Positions 17,277 to 25,494 of a stretch of 64,000 bases of DNA are shown piece by piece (position 1 is the first letter of the stretch; each line of letters opens with the position of its first letter). Position numbers and translations under genes: made by a program. The stretch lies in assembly GCF_002925905.1 (NCBI RefSeq), contig NZ_PRDB01000020.1:84972-148971 (forward strand), in the 5' to 3' direction. This DNA is from Klebsiella michiganensis. GTDB lineage: Bacteria > Pseudomonadota > Gammaproteobacteria > Enterobacterales > Enterobacteriaceae. The notes beneath the pieces are model-generated. The model was not told the DNA's origin and ran no database searches. It saw nothing but the letters and a program-made list of their open reading frames with translations.

Positions 17277-17909
17277 ATGATGAAAACGCGTCTATCGCTA
17301 TTAGCACTGTTTGTATTCGGTATCAGTATGCCAGCGCTGGCCGACGCTGATATTCCGCTACAGCCACAGCACTATAACCGGGATCATCAGGGGGAAGATG
17401 GCGGTAACGTGATATTCAATGGCTCCGTTTATGCCTCGCCTTGCGTGCTGGCGCCGCAGAGCCGCCTGCAGATTATCGAGATGGGTGAAATCAGCGCCCG
17501 CCGTTTTCATCAGGCCGGCGACCGGAGCCAGCCGGTGCTGGTTCGCGTCGAACTCAGAGATTGCCTGAAAGGCGCCTCGCAGGCGCGCGACAGCATCGCC
17601 TCACGGACGACGGGCAGCAGCAAGCATCTCTACACCACCGGCGAGCAGGCGGTTCAGCTCACTTTTATCGGCGAATCGGATGAACATAATCGCCAGCTGC
17701 TGCGCCTGACCGGCAGCATCTCAGGAGCCGGTATTCGCCTGCTGGATGTCAAAGAACGGGCGCTGGATATTAATCAAACGCAGCCGCCGTTTATTGTGAA
17801 AACCGGCGATAGCAGCCTGACGTTTATTGCCGTGCTGGAGTCAACCGGACGAAACGTGACTGCGGGCAACTTTAGCGGACTGCTGCGTTTAAAAATGGAG
17901 TATCTCTGA
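17277..17909 (+). CDS. Minor fimbrial subunit
   Basis: A 210-residue pilin-like protein with a signal peptide (ISMPALA|DAD), the Cys pair (ASPCVLAP and RDCLKG), and a C-terminal strand ending GLLRLKMEYL. It carries an extra charged N-terminal stretch (QPQHYNRDHQGEDGG) before the pilin domain and an inserted loop, making it longer than the other pilins. The stop overlaps the start of the tip protein gene. A tip adaptor role is likely from gene order. Confidence 0.82.
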   Translation: MMKTRLSLLALFVFGISMPALADADIPLQPQHYNRDHQGEDGGNVIFNGSVYASPCVLAPQSRLQIIEMGEISARRFHQAGDRSQPVLVRVELRDCLKGASQARDSIASRTTGSSKHLYTTGEQAVQLTFIGESDEHNRQLLRLTGSISGAGIRLLDVKERALDINQTQPPFIVKTGDSSLTFIAVLESTGRNVTAGNFSGLLRLKMEYL

Positions 17910-18961
17910 TGACGACGATGGTTATCGGACGAAAATCTTGCGTCACGCTTTTACTCTGTGGCGGCTTACTATCCCTTGACGCCAGCGCGGCGATTGAAGG
18001 GGAAATCACGCCGGTCGGCGGACCTAAAATGTATAATATTGACGTGGTCAATCAGGATATTACCAATAACAGCATAGGGGCAACGATTCCTTATGAGTTT
18101 TCATTGGGCGGGCAATATTCTGGTATAGCCAGCTGTACCATTCCCATGGAAAATCAGGCGATTTATTACTCTGCGACCGCCTCGCTGATGCAGCAGGGAA
18201 GCGCGCCGGGCTATTTAAAGCTCAATGATTATATGGATGTTAAAATTGAAATTTATATCCGTGGTCAGCGCATGGATTATTTTGCGGTGCCTTTTTATAA
18301 TGAATCGAATAACGCTTTTCAGAATAAATGCGTTCCGCCAACCACCCAATTTAATAACTTTGAGTCCGGCGCCAAGGGGCGGGTAACGTTTATGATTACT
18401 AAGCCTATTGTCAACGGCGTTAACCTGCTGGGTACAGAAATCGCCAAGCTTTACGGCCGCCTGGGGAATTACAGCTCAGGAATGGGCAGCACTCCAATGT
18501 CGATTGTCTCGATTAATTCCGGGGTCATTACCGTTCCGGATAAATGCATTGTCAACTCAGGTACACCGATCGTCGTTGATTTTGATACCATCCCCAGTTC
18601 GGGTTCGCTGCTAAATGGCAATAATTACAGCCGGCCCGTGCCGATTCAGGTGAAATGCGAAGGGGGAAGTTTCGCGAACGGTAATTTAAATATTCGCCTG
18701 GGCATTCAGCAGGCCAATACCGCCAGTTTTAATAGCGATTATTTAGGGACCACCGGCGCCGTCGATCGATCCAATCTTGGCATTATTCTGAAAGATTCAG
18801 GCGGCAGTTTAGTGGCCGCGAATAGATTTTATGACGTGCCGGGTTTTAATAATAATCAGGGAACCTGGAATCTGACCGCCGCGCCGATTGCCAATGCCGG
18901 GACCAATGTTCTCGAAGGGGATTTCCAGGCATCGGCCACCGTGGTCGCTGAGTTTCAGTAA
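17909..18961 (+). CDS. Two-domain fimbrial tip protein (putative adhesin)
   Basis: A 350-residue protein with a signal peptide (about 1-28), an N-terminal domain of about 180 residues that is unlike the pilins and holds its own Cys residues, and a C-terminal pilin domain (from about VPDKCIVNSGTPIVVDF to VVAEFQ). This is the usual design of a receptor-binding tip adhesin of chaperone-usher pili. It starts inside the last codon of the preceding subunit gene. The N-terminal domain gives no visible clue to its ligand. Confidence 0.85.
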   Translation: MTTMVIGRKSCVTLLLCGGLLSLDASAAIEGEITPVGGPKMYNIDVVNQDITNNSIGATIPYEFSLGGQYSGIASCTIPMENQAIYYSATASLMQQGSAPGYLKLNDYMDVKIEIYIRGQRMDYFAVPFYNESNNAFQNKCVPPTTQFNNFESGAKGRVTFMITKPIVNGVNLLGTEIAKLYGRLGNYSSGMGSTPMSIVSINSGVITVPDKCIVNSGTPIVVDFDTIPSSGSLLNGNNYSRPVPIQVKCEGGSFANGNLNIRLGIQQANTASFNSDYLGTTGAVDRSNLGIILKDSGGSLVAANRFYDVPGFNNNQGTWNLTAAPIANAGTNVLEGDFQASATVVAEFQ

Positions 18962-18970
18962 GGGGGCAGC

Positions 18971-19519
18971 ATGCGTCAATTTATCGCATCTATGGTACTT
19001 CTGGGCTTACTTTCGGCGGCCACGCCGGCGTACGCCAGCGGGGAACTGATCGGCGGCGACTTAACCTTCAAAGGCACCGTCGCGGCCCATGGCTGCAGTA
19101 TCGTTCCTTCATCCAAAAATATCGCCGTGGATTTTGGCCAGATTTCAACCCGTACGCTCTATGCGGAGAGCAAATCACAGCCCAAAGCGTTTGTGATTGA
19201 GCTTAAGGATTGCAGTACCGATGTTTTTAATTCCGTTACCGTAACCTTTAGCGGGACGGAAAATGCCAATATGAGCGACCGTCTGGCGATTACGCCGGTA
19301 GCGCCAAATTCCGCCAGCGGTATTGGCATTGGTTTTGAAGAGAGTAACGGCACGGCGATTTCACTCAATACGCCAACAACCGCGGTCGCCATTTCCGATG
19401 CCACCATGCAGTTAAATTTTAAAGCTTTTGTTGAAGGGGAACCGGACGCCTTGAGTAACAAAACCTTGCAGACCGGTGCCTTCCAGGCAACAGCGTATTA
19501 CACCCTTAATTACCAGTAG
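18971..19519 (+). CDS. Minor fimbrial subunit (last pilin)
   Basis: A 182-residue pilin with a signal peptide (ATPAYA|SGE), the Cys pair (AHGCSIVP and LKDCSTD), VDFGQIS and the terminal strand ending AYYTLNYQ. The ribosome site AAGGGGG lies just upstream. It ends 22 bp before the LuxR-type regulator gene, so the two are probably cotranscribed. Confidence 0.87.
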   Translation: MRQFIASMVLLGLLSAATPAYASGELIGGDLTFKGTVAAHGCSIVPSSKNIAVDFGQISTRTLYAESKSQPKAFVIELKDCSTDVFNSVTVTFSGTENANMSDRLAITPVAPNSASGIGIGFEESNGTAISLNTPTTAVAISDATMQLNFKAFVEGEPDALSNKTLQTGAFQATAYYTLNYQ

Positions 19520-19541
19520 AATAGATCAAGGATGATGATAA

Positions 19542-20213
19542 ATGAGCCGCCGTTTCTTTCTCTACGATAAAAATATCTTTTTCTCAGAAGGCGTACGTTC
19601 TTTGGTTGACGATCTTGCCGCGCATGACGGCGACTGCGCTTTCTCAAGGCTCGATCAGTTCTCTCAGCTGATTAATACGCTGCGTCTGCCGAAGCAGAAA
19701 GAGGAGCTGCGCTGGGTGCTCTGCGATGTCGACAGTTTGCCGGACGAACGCTTTAATGCGCTATACACCATTAAAGAGTACTACTGCCGGGAAAATCAGC
19801 AGCTGGTGATTTTATTAGGAGAAAATAATATTTCTCTGTTTTTTGCGCTGCATTCGCTGCTCCCGGAGGCGAGCTGGTTATTAAAAAATGAATCGCTGGA
19901 GAATTTTTTCAAATTCATTGAAGGCGCTGATTCGATGGTGGCAAAGAAAATATTTTATAGCCGCTCGCTAATTAATTATACCCGACAGAAGTGGTTAGCC
20001 CGGGATTTTAATAACAGTATCTCCAGCGATGACTGGTGGTTAATGGAAGAAATATTCAAAGGGAAGTCATTGTCGCAAATTTCCTCTGAGCAAAAAATTG
20101 ATGTTCGTCGACTGAGCCGCTGCAAACGGGGCCTGATGAAAAAGTTAAATGCTAAAAATAACGTAGAGCTGTTTAATATTTTCAAATGTATCGTCGCCAC
20201 CCCCTGCGTATAA
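19542..20213 (+). CDS. LuxR-type transcriptional regulator
   Basis: A 223-residue regulator. The C-terminal 60 residues fit the LuxR/FixJ helix-turn-helix (SLSQISSEQKIDVRRLSRCKR, then GLMKKLNAKNNVEL). The N-terminal part looks like a degenerate receiver domain (FFLYDKNIFFSEGVRSLVDDL) of the RcsA type, without a clear phosphorylation Asp set. It follows the fimbrial operon by 22 bp and precedes the peptide gene by about 100 bp. This makes it the natural link between the two systems: it could control either or both. Confidence 0.8.
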   Translation: MSRRFFLYDKNIFFSEGVRSLVDDLAAHDGDCAFSRLDQFSQLINTLRLPKQKEELRWVLCDVDSLPDERFNALYTIKEYYCRENQQLVILLGENNISLFFALHSLLPEASWLLKNESLENFFKFIEGADSMVAKKIFYSRSLINYTRQKWLARDFNNSISSDDWWLMEEIFKGKSLSQISSEQKIDVRRLSRCKRGLMKKLNAKNNVELFNIFKCIVATPCV

Positions 20214-20242
20214 CAGCGTACAAAGTCTAACATCGACAGAAT

Positions 20243-20266
20243 TACTGGCAGATAGCTAAGCCAGTA
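20243..20266. promoter_or_regulatory. 7-bp inverted repeat upstream of the peptide gene
   Basis: TACTGGC (20243-20249) and GCCAGTA (20260-20266) form a perfect dyad with 10 nt between arms, in the short gap between the LuxR-type gene and the double-glycine peptide gene. It may be an operator, perhaps for the LuxR-type regulator, or a hairpin ending the fimbrial transcript. Confidence 0.35.
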
Positions 20267-20317
20267 GGTAAGTGTAAGAAAAATACATTTCAATATAAAT
20301 AGTTAAGGATCTAACAA

Positions 20318-20524
20318 ATGCAAAAATTAAGTATGATTGAAGCGTCAACTATTATTGGCGGCTGCTGCAAGGAAACTTGCACAAGCTCTTACGAGACAGT
20401 GGTCGTTGGCGGTGTTTCTACCTGTAAACAAGTGACCACCTGTACTGATAAGCACGGTTCAACCGTTAGCATGAAAGATGCGCCGGACAGCATGTGCGTC
20501 GTGCCAAATAGCGCCCGTTATTAA
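20318..20524 (+). CDS. Double-glycine leader peptide, six Cys (candidate exported bacteriocin-like precursor)
   Basis: A 68-residue precursor. Residues 1-15 (MQKLSMIEASTIIGG) match the class II bacteriocin leader: Leu at -12, Ser at -11, Glu at -8, Ile at -4, Gly at -2 and -1. Cleavage would release a 53-residue peptide starting CC, with Cys16, 17, 21, 36, 42 and 60, enough for three disulfides. It may belong to the DUF4762-type small enterobacterial proteins. A C39-peptidase exporter and a DsbA-like gene follow, the processing enzymes such a peptide would need. Its activity (toxin, signal or fimbria-linked factor) is unknown. Confidence 0.75.
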   Translation: MQKLSMIEASTIIGGCCKETCTSSYETVVVGGVSTCKQVTTCTDKHGSTVSMKDAPDSMCVVPNSARY

Positions 20525-20535
20525 TCACTGATGTG

Positions 20536-20563
20536 ATACATGGAGGGGGAACCCTCCATGTAT
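20536..20563 (+). terminator. Hairpin after the peptide gene (attenuator or processing site)
   Basis: ATACATGGAGGG (20536-20547) pairs perfectly over 12 bp with CCCTCCATGTAT (20552-20563), loop GGAA, followed by TTCT. It is strong but has a poor U-tract, so it likely gives partial termination or protects the mRNA, raising precursor peptide over downstream enzymes. Confidence 0.65.
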
Positions 20564-20594
20564 TTCTCCGCTATTTTCGCGAGCCTGGTATCAA

Positions 20595-21263
20595 ATGAAG
20601 ATAAAACCTATTACCGCCGTTGGCTATACGTTTCTGGTGACGTTAATTTCGTCGCTAATTACCGTGCTGTGCTATCACATATTTGTGTTTAATACATTTT
20701 CACTGGATAGCAGTCAGCCTTCCGCCCTGCGGAAAATTGACAGCGCAACCGTTGCCAGTAGCCCAATAAAAAATGAGAAAAGCATTATTGAAGTGATGTC
20801 CTATGGCTGTCACTACTGCGCATCGAACGAGGAAGAGATCGAAAAATTCGCCGCCACGCTACCCGCGGATAGCACGTTTGAAGTTATCCATATTACTGGC
20901 GAGAATAACGGCCTGGCGGTCTTTGCGCCGGTTTTTGCGACCCTTGAAGTCATGGGTATTGAACGCCAGACGCGCGACCAGGCGTTTAACGCGGTAATGA
21001 CCCGCGGGGTTAATTTAGCCGATGAGGAAACGCTTAATGGCTGGCTGAAAAAGAATAGTATTGATGTCGATAAATACCATCAGCTACGCCAAAGTCAGGC
21101 CGTCGCCGAGCGTCTGGAATATATGGCGAAAATCACCGAGCTTTATGACATTAACGCGACGCCGCTGTTTATTGTGAATAAGAAATACGTAGTGGCGAAG
21201 GATCGTCAGTTTCCTGAATTTGCCGACTATTTGCGCCAGCTGTTAACCCAGGATAAGGAGTAA
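20595..21263 (+). CDS. Membrane-anchored DsbA-like thiol oxidoreductase
   Basis: A 222-residue thioredoxin-fold protein anchored by an N-terminal membrane segment (about 10-33), with the catalytic domain in the periplasm. The active site is C72-H-Y-C75, and the cis-Pro loop is NATPLFIV, both DsbA-like. Next to a six-cysteine secreted peptide it most likely makes or repairs the peptide's disulfides. The helical insertion is shorter than in DsbA. It ends 2 bp before the acyltransferase gene. Confidence 0.82.
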   Translation: MKIKPITAVGYTFLVTLISSLITVLCYHIFVFNTFSLDSSQPSALRKIDSATVASSPIKNEKSIIEVMSYGCHYCASNEEEIEKFAATLPADSTFEVIHITGENNGLAVFAPVFATLEVMGIERQTRDQAFNAVMTRGVNLADEETLNGWLKKNSIDVDKYHQLRQSQAVAERLEYMAKITELYDINATPLFIVNKKYVVAKDRQFPEFADYLRQLLTQDKE

Positions 21264-21265
21264 GC

Positions 21266-22216
21266 GTGGCGCGCTTTCTCATCGTCTGGAGCGTCTTCAG
21301 CGTAAGAAAATGGTCCGCGCAGCTGAGCTGGCGCTACTGGCCTCTTACCGGCTACGGCCAAAAAGCGGTGCGTAGAGTCATGCGTTTTACCCCGATGCCG
21401 CTGCTGCTGCTGGCGGTTCGCGCGCTGTGTCGGCTGCGGCTGCTGGGCAGACAGTACCGTGGCCGCAGCGCCGTGGCGACGCAAAACTACCGCTGCCTGA
21501 CGGGCGTCGAGGGCCGAATCAATGCCGGATGGATAGCCATGCGCCGCCAGCTGCTGGAGATAGGGGCGACCTGGGGACAGCACCCGGCCACCCTGGCCCA
21601 GATGCAGGCATGCACGCGAGAGCTTGACGCCGTTGTCGCTCCCCTGGCGGCGCAAAAGACGCCGGTCGTCCTTGCGCCGCTGCACTGCGTTTCCGATATC
21701 TTAGCGGCGATGGTCGGGGCCGGCGTGACGCCGGGCAAAGCCAGCGTAGTGGTCTCTTCCAGCGCGGAAAGCTACACCGTCGCCAGCCGTAAAATGGGCG
21801 GCGTCGCGCTCTCTTATTGCTCAATCCACCAGGATAATACATCGCTGGCTAGCGAGCTTATGGCGTTAATGACTAATGTGTCGGCAGGGCGGGAAAATAT
21901 GATTATTTTCCCCGACATTCCTGCCGATTACACCGTGCAGACCCCTGAAGCGCAGTCCGGGAAAATAAGCTGCCGGCTATTTGGCCGCCCGGCGAAATTA
22001 CATAGTGGGGTACAGCGGTTTTCTCGCATCGTATCGGCGCAGGTGGTTTTTTATCACCTCTATTATCAGCACGGGATAAAAATAAAGATCTATTCTCCGC
22101 TGAGGCCAAAAGAGATCGCGGCAAAGCTACCGACGATGATTGAAAACACCCTGCGCGATTATCCGCAGGATTGGCTTTTGTGGCACAGCCATTCGCTCTA
22201 TTTTATTAATCACTGA
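21266..22216 (+). CDS. LpxL/LABLAT-like acyltransferase
   Basis: A 316-residue protein resembling the lipid A acyltransferase-like (LpxL/HtrB) group. The likely catalytic motif is LAPLHCVSDIL with His140 and Asp144, i.e. H-x3-D rather than the usual H-x4-D/E, and a later IIFPDIPADY segment resembles the family's third block. There is no long N-terminal anchor, but the N-terminal 60 residues are basic and hydrophobic. The GTG start is preceded by AAGGAG. In this cluster it could transfer an acyl chain made by the local synthase to the peptide or to a carrier lipid; substrate is inferred from context only. Confidence 0.65.
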   Translation: MARFLIVWSVFSVRKWSAQLSWRYWPLTGYGQKAVRRVMRFTPMPLLLLAVRALCRLRLLGRQYRGRSAVATQNYRCLTGVEGRINAGWIAMRRQLLEIGATWGQHPATLAQMQACTRELDAVVAPLAAQKTPVVLAPLHCVSDILAAMVGAGVTPGKASVVVSSSAESYTVASRKMGGVALSYCSIHQDNTSLASELMALMTNVSAGRENMIIFPDIPADYTVQTPEAQSGKISCRLFGRPAKLHSGVQRFSRIVSAQVVFYHLYYQHGIKIKIYSPLRPKEIAAKLPTMIENTLRDYPQDWLLWHSHSLYFINH

Positions 22217-22225
22217 TGCATCATC

Positions 22226-24337
22226 ATGAAAAAGATTATTCCTGATATGGTTTTCCAGGAAGAGACCAATGAATGCGGCCTCTCCTGTATTGCGATGCTG
22301 GCGCAAACCCAGAATATTCCGTGCTCGCTGCCGGCTTTGCGGGAAATTTTCCCGGCATCCGATCATGGGACATCGTTGAGCGATTTATCCGTTATCCTGC
22401 AGCAGATCGGCATTGCCACCGCGCCGGTATTGTTCGATCACGCTGAGCTTCATGCGCTGCCGTTCCCGTCCATTTTGCACTACGGCGCCAGCCACTATGT
22501 TCTGCTGGCCTGGCGAAAAGGGGATTACGTCTGCGTCATGAATCCGGCGATTGGCCAGCAGTGGCTGCCTTTCTCGGCATTAAAAAAAGAGATTAGCGGC
22601 TATGCGCTGATCCTTGAAGAGTCGCCCGGCGCGATTGCCGGCCCGGACCCGGTTATTGCCGGCGCGCAGCAGGAGATGCCGCGGGCGATGAGCCTGAAGG
22701 AGACCGCGGCGGTACCGGGCATTTATAAGCTGATGCTCTTGACCTTCCTGGTGTCGCTCACCCTGTTTTTAATGCCGACGATGGTCAGCCGGGCGATCAA
22801 CCAGGCCTTCTCTGACGTTCAGAATACGCAGTTTCCTTATTTATGGTTCATCCTCGCCTTTGTTGTATCCACGCTGCTGGCGCTGGGCGTCAGGGTGATT
22901 AGCGAGCGATTTATTCGCCGCTTTGTCCTGCTTAAGAGCGATATCGGTTTTTCCCGCCTGCTGAATAATCCGCTGCGTTTTTTTGAAAAACGCGCGCCGG
23001 GGGACGTTTTCAGCCGTTTTATCGCCTGGCAGGGCGGGATGCTGCAAAAAATCGAACTGGATAACGGGCTCCGCTCGGACTGGATCATCTGCGTTATCGC
23101 GATCGGCATTATGTTCTGGATCTCCCCGGTGCTGGCGCTGATTTCCGCCGTGGGTATTGTGGCGATGGGGCTGATTAGCGTCTGGGCCATTTTCCGCGAC
23201 CGCTGGTATACGCAGCAGCTGCAGCTGAAAAGCGCGACGCTGAATGACTTTTTTATGGAAACGCTTCAGGGCGTGTTAACCATCAAGACCGCCGGGCTGG
23301 AAACGCAGCGTAAAGCGCAGTTTGCCCGTCTGTCTCATGACCTTTTCACCTGCCTCCAGCGGCAGAAAGTCTATCAACAGGTCAAAGAGGGACTGTACCA
23401 GCTTACCGGCAGCCTTGAGATGGTGGTTTTCATGCTGGTGGTGCTGCCGCTGGTGCACGCAAAGCTTATCTCGCTGGGCGACTTTTTTGCCTACAGCTTT
23501 TTACGACAGATTTTTACCTCCTACGTCACGCGGATATTTTATGCCGTGATCCGTAAATCACAGCTGCACGTGATCGATACCCGCGCGCAGGGCCTGTTCA
23601 CCCGCCATGAGCCTGCTGCGCCCCAGTTTGCTCCGCTCAGCGGTGAAGCGGTTCCGCGGCTGACGTTCGAACAGGTGAGCTTTCATTACAACCCGCAGCG
23701 TCCGGTACTCAATGCCGTTGATCTCATCCTGGAGCCCGGCGATCGGCTGGCGATCGTGGGCGACTCCGGCGCCGGAAAAAGCACCCTGCTGCGGCTGATG
23801 GCAGGGCTTTTTTCCGCGCAGCATGGGCGAATTTTGCTGAACAACGACGAGGTGAGCGCGCAGCAGCTGGCGCCGCAGGTATGGCTACAGAGTCAGGAAG
23901 ACATCCTGTTCAACGCCTCGGTGCTGCAAAACATCACCCTGTTTGACCCGTGGTACAGCGACAGCGATCGCGGGCGAGTGGAGGCGCTGGTCGAAAAAAT
24001 GGCGCTGGGGCCGGTGGTTCAGGCGCTGCCGGGAGGAATGGAGGCGCTGATCCGCGAGAGCCACTCGGCGCTCTCTTTGGGCCAGCGTCAGCGGCTGATG
24101 CTGGCGCGGGCGCTCTACAGCACCCGGCCCATACTGCTGTTCGACGAACCGACCGCCAATCTTGATGATGAAACCGCGGAAACGGCGATCCTCGCGCTGT
24201 GCCAGCACTGCCGCGAACAGGGCAAGACGCTGATCGTCGTGACCCACAGCGAGCAGATCCTGCATCATTTCACGCGGGTTTATCGCCTGAAGGAAGGCAA
24301 GCTGCGCGATATCACACAGGGAGAGGTGGAGCAATGA
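22226..24337 (+). CDS. C39-peptidase ABC exporter for double-glycine peptides
   Basis: A 703-residue peptidase-containing ABC transporter. The N-terminal C39 domain has Gln11, Cys17 (ETNECGLSC) and His90 (ASHYVLL); the third position is Asn106 in VMNPAIG where Asp is usual. A six-helix membrane domain follows (about 165-440), then the ATPase with GDSGAGKST, LSLGQRQR, ILLFDEPT and the VVTHS switch His. Such proteins cut the leader after GG and export the peptide from the cytoplasm. The peptide gene upstream is the obvious substrate. The stop overlaps the next gene as ATGA. Confidence 0.9.
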   Translation: MKKIIPDMVFQEETNECGLSCIAMLAQTQNIPCSLPALREIFPASDHGTSLSDLSVILQQIGIATAPVLFDHAELHALPFPSILHYGASHYVLLAWRKGDYVCVMNPAIGQQWLPFSALKKEISGYALILEESPGAIAGPDPVIAGAQQEMPRAMSLKETAAVPGIYKLMLLTFLVSLTLFLMPTMVSRAINQAFSDVQNTQFPYLWFILAFVVSTLLALGVRVISERFIRRFVLLKSDIGFSRLLNNPLRFFEKRAPGDVFSRFIAWQGGMLQKIELDNGLRSDWIICVIAIGIMFWISPVLALISAVGIVAMGLISVWAIFRDRWYTQQLQLKSATLNDFFMETLQGVLTIKTAGLETQRKAQFARLSHDLFTCLQRQKVYQQVKEGLYQLTGSLEMVVFMLVVLPLVHAKLISLGDFFAYSFLRQIFTSYVTRIFYAVIRKSQLHVIDTRAQGLFTRHEPAAPQFAPLSGEAVPRLTFEQVSFHYNPQRPVLNAVDLILEPGDRLAIVGDSGAGKSTLLRLMAGLFSAQHGRILLNNDEVSAQQLAPQVWLQSQEDILFNASVLQNITLFDPWYSDSDRGRVEALVEKMALGPVVQALPGGMEALIRESHSALSLGQRQRLMLARALYSTRPILLFDEPTANLDDETAETAILALCQHCREQGKTLIVVTHSEQILHHFTRVYRLKEGKLRDITQGEVEQ

Positions 24338-25494
24338 GAAGAGCATTTTTACGCCGCCGTAAAACGTGGTTGTTTGCGCTGGTCGCTATGCTGGCCATTG
24401 TTGCCGCCGTCTACTATCAGCGCTCATTTCCGGCACAGGCCGAGTCGATTGATACCGTTACGCTCGATCGCGGGGATATCGAAAAGGTCGTGCTGGCGAG
24501 CGGGATTATCAAACCTGCCGTCCAGGTGAGCGTCGGCGCGCAGGTCAGCGGCCAGCTGCGTAAGCTGTACGTACGCCAGGGCGAGCGGGTGCGCAAAGGG
24601 CAGCTGTTAGCCGAAATCGACCCGACGCTGCAGCTTTCCGACTTACGCAACGCTACCGCGCAGCTGGCCAGCGCCAGAGCGCAAAAGCAGGCCTCTGAGG
24701 CCACGCTGGTGCAGTACCGCAAAGCGCTGGCGCGCGAGCAGGCCATGAGCCGCGACGGCTCCGGCGTGAGCAGCGACCTCGAACAGGCGCAGGCGCAGTA
24801 TGCCGCGCAGGTTCAGCAGATCGCGGTGAATGAGGCGCAGATTGTGCAGGCGGAAATGAGCGTGCAGACCGCCAACGCCAACCTCGGCTATACCCGCATT
24901 CTCGCGCCTATGGATGGCGAAGTGCTGGGCATCGTGACCCGCGAAGGGCAAACCATCGTCTCCTCGCAAATTGCGCCCACGATTCTGGTGCTCGCCGATC
25001 TCGATAAAGTCCAGGTCCAAACCCGCATTTCCGAAGCCGATATCCAGAAAATCCATCCGGGACAGCCGCTATGGTTTTACGTCATTGCCGACCCGCAAAC
25101 CCGTTATGAAGGGGAGCTTGGCTATGTCCAGCCTGCGCCGCAGGAGGCGCTGGAGGAACAAAACGCCGGCGCGTCTGCCGGTAACCAGCAGAGCAGCGCC
25201 ATTTACTATAACGGCACCTTCGAGGTGGATAATCGCCAGCGATTGCTGAAAACCTCGATGACCGCCCAGGTGTTTATCCGCATCGCGCAGGTGAAAGATG
25301 CGCTGCGCGTGCCGGTTGCCGCGCTGGGGCGTTCGCTCGGGGATGAGCGCTACCTGGTCGTGGTGCAAAAGGAGAACGGCAGCGAGGAGCGCACCATCCG
25401 CATCGGGATTAACGACCGCCAGTATGCGCAGGTTCTTGAAGGATTACAGCCCGGTGAGCGGGTGGTGATCCCGCAGGATGCGGGGTCCGTCTGA
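24334..25494 (+). CDS. MacA/HlyD-type periplasmic adaptor
   Basis: A 386-residue membrane-fusion protein. It has one N-terminal membrane anchor (about 8-27), a lipoyl-like half motif (VSVGAQVSGQLRKLYVRQGE), an alpha-helical hairpin (about 95-185), the second lipoyl half (TRILAPMDGEVLGIVTREGQ) and beta-barrel and membrane-proximal domains. It is followed directly by a MacB-like ATPase and an outer-membrane factor, so the three form a tripartite exporter. MacAB-TolC pumps are known to move periplasmic peptides such as enterotoxin STII, matching a second export step here. The start is the ATG overlapping the previous stop. Confidence 0.9.
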   Translation: MRRAFLRRRKTWLFALVAMLAIVAAVYYQRSFPAQAESIDTVTLDRGDIEKVVLASGIIKPAVQVSVGAQVSGQLRKLYVRQGERVRKGQLLAEIDPTLQLSDLRNATAQLASARAQKQASEATLVQYRKALAREQAMSRDGSGVSSDLEQAQAQYAAQVQQIAVNEAQIVQAEMSVQTANANLGYTRILAPMDGEVLGIVTREGQTIVSSQIAPTILVLADLDKVQVQTRISEADIQKIHPGQPLWFYVIADPQTRYEGELGYVQPAPQEALEEQNAGASAGNQQSSAIYYNGTFEVDNRQRLLKTSMTAQVFIRIAQVKDALRVPVAALGRSLGDERYLVVVQKENGSEERTIRIGINDRQYAQVLEGLQPGERVVIPQDAGSV

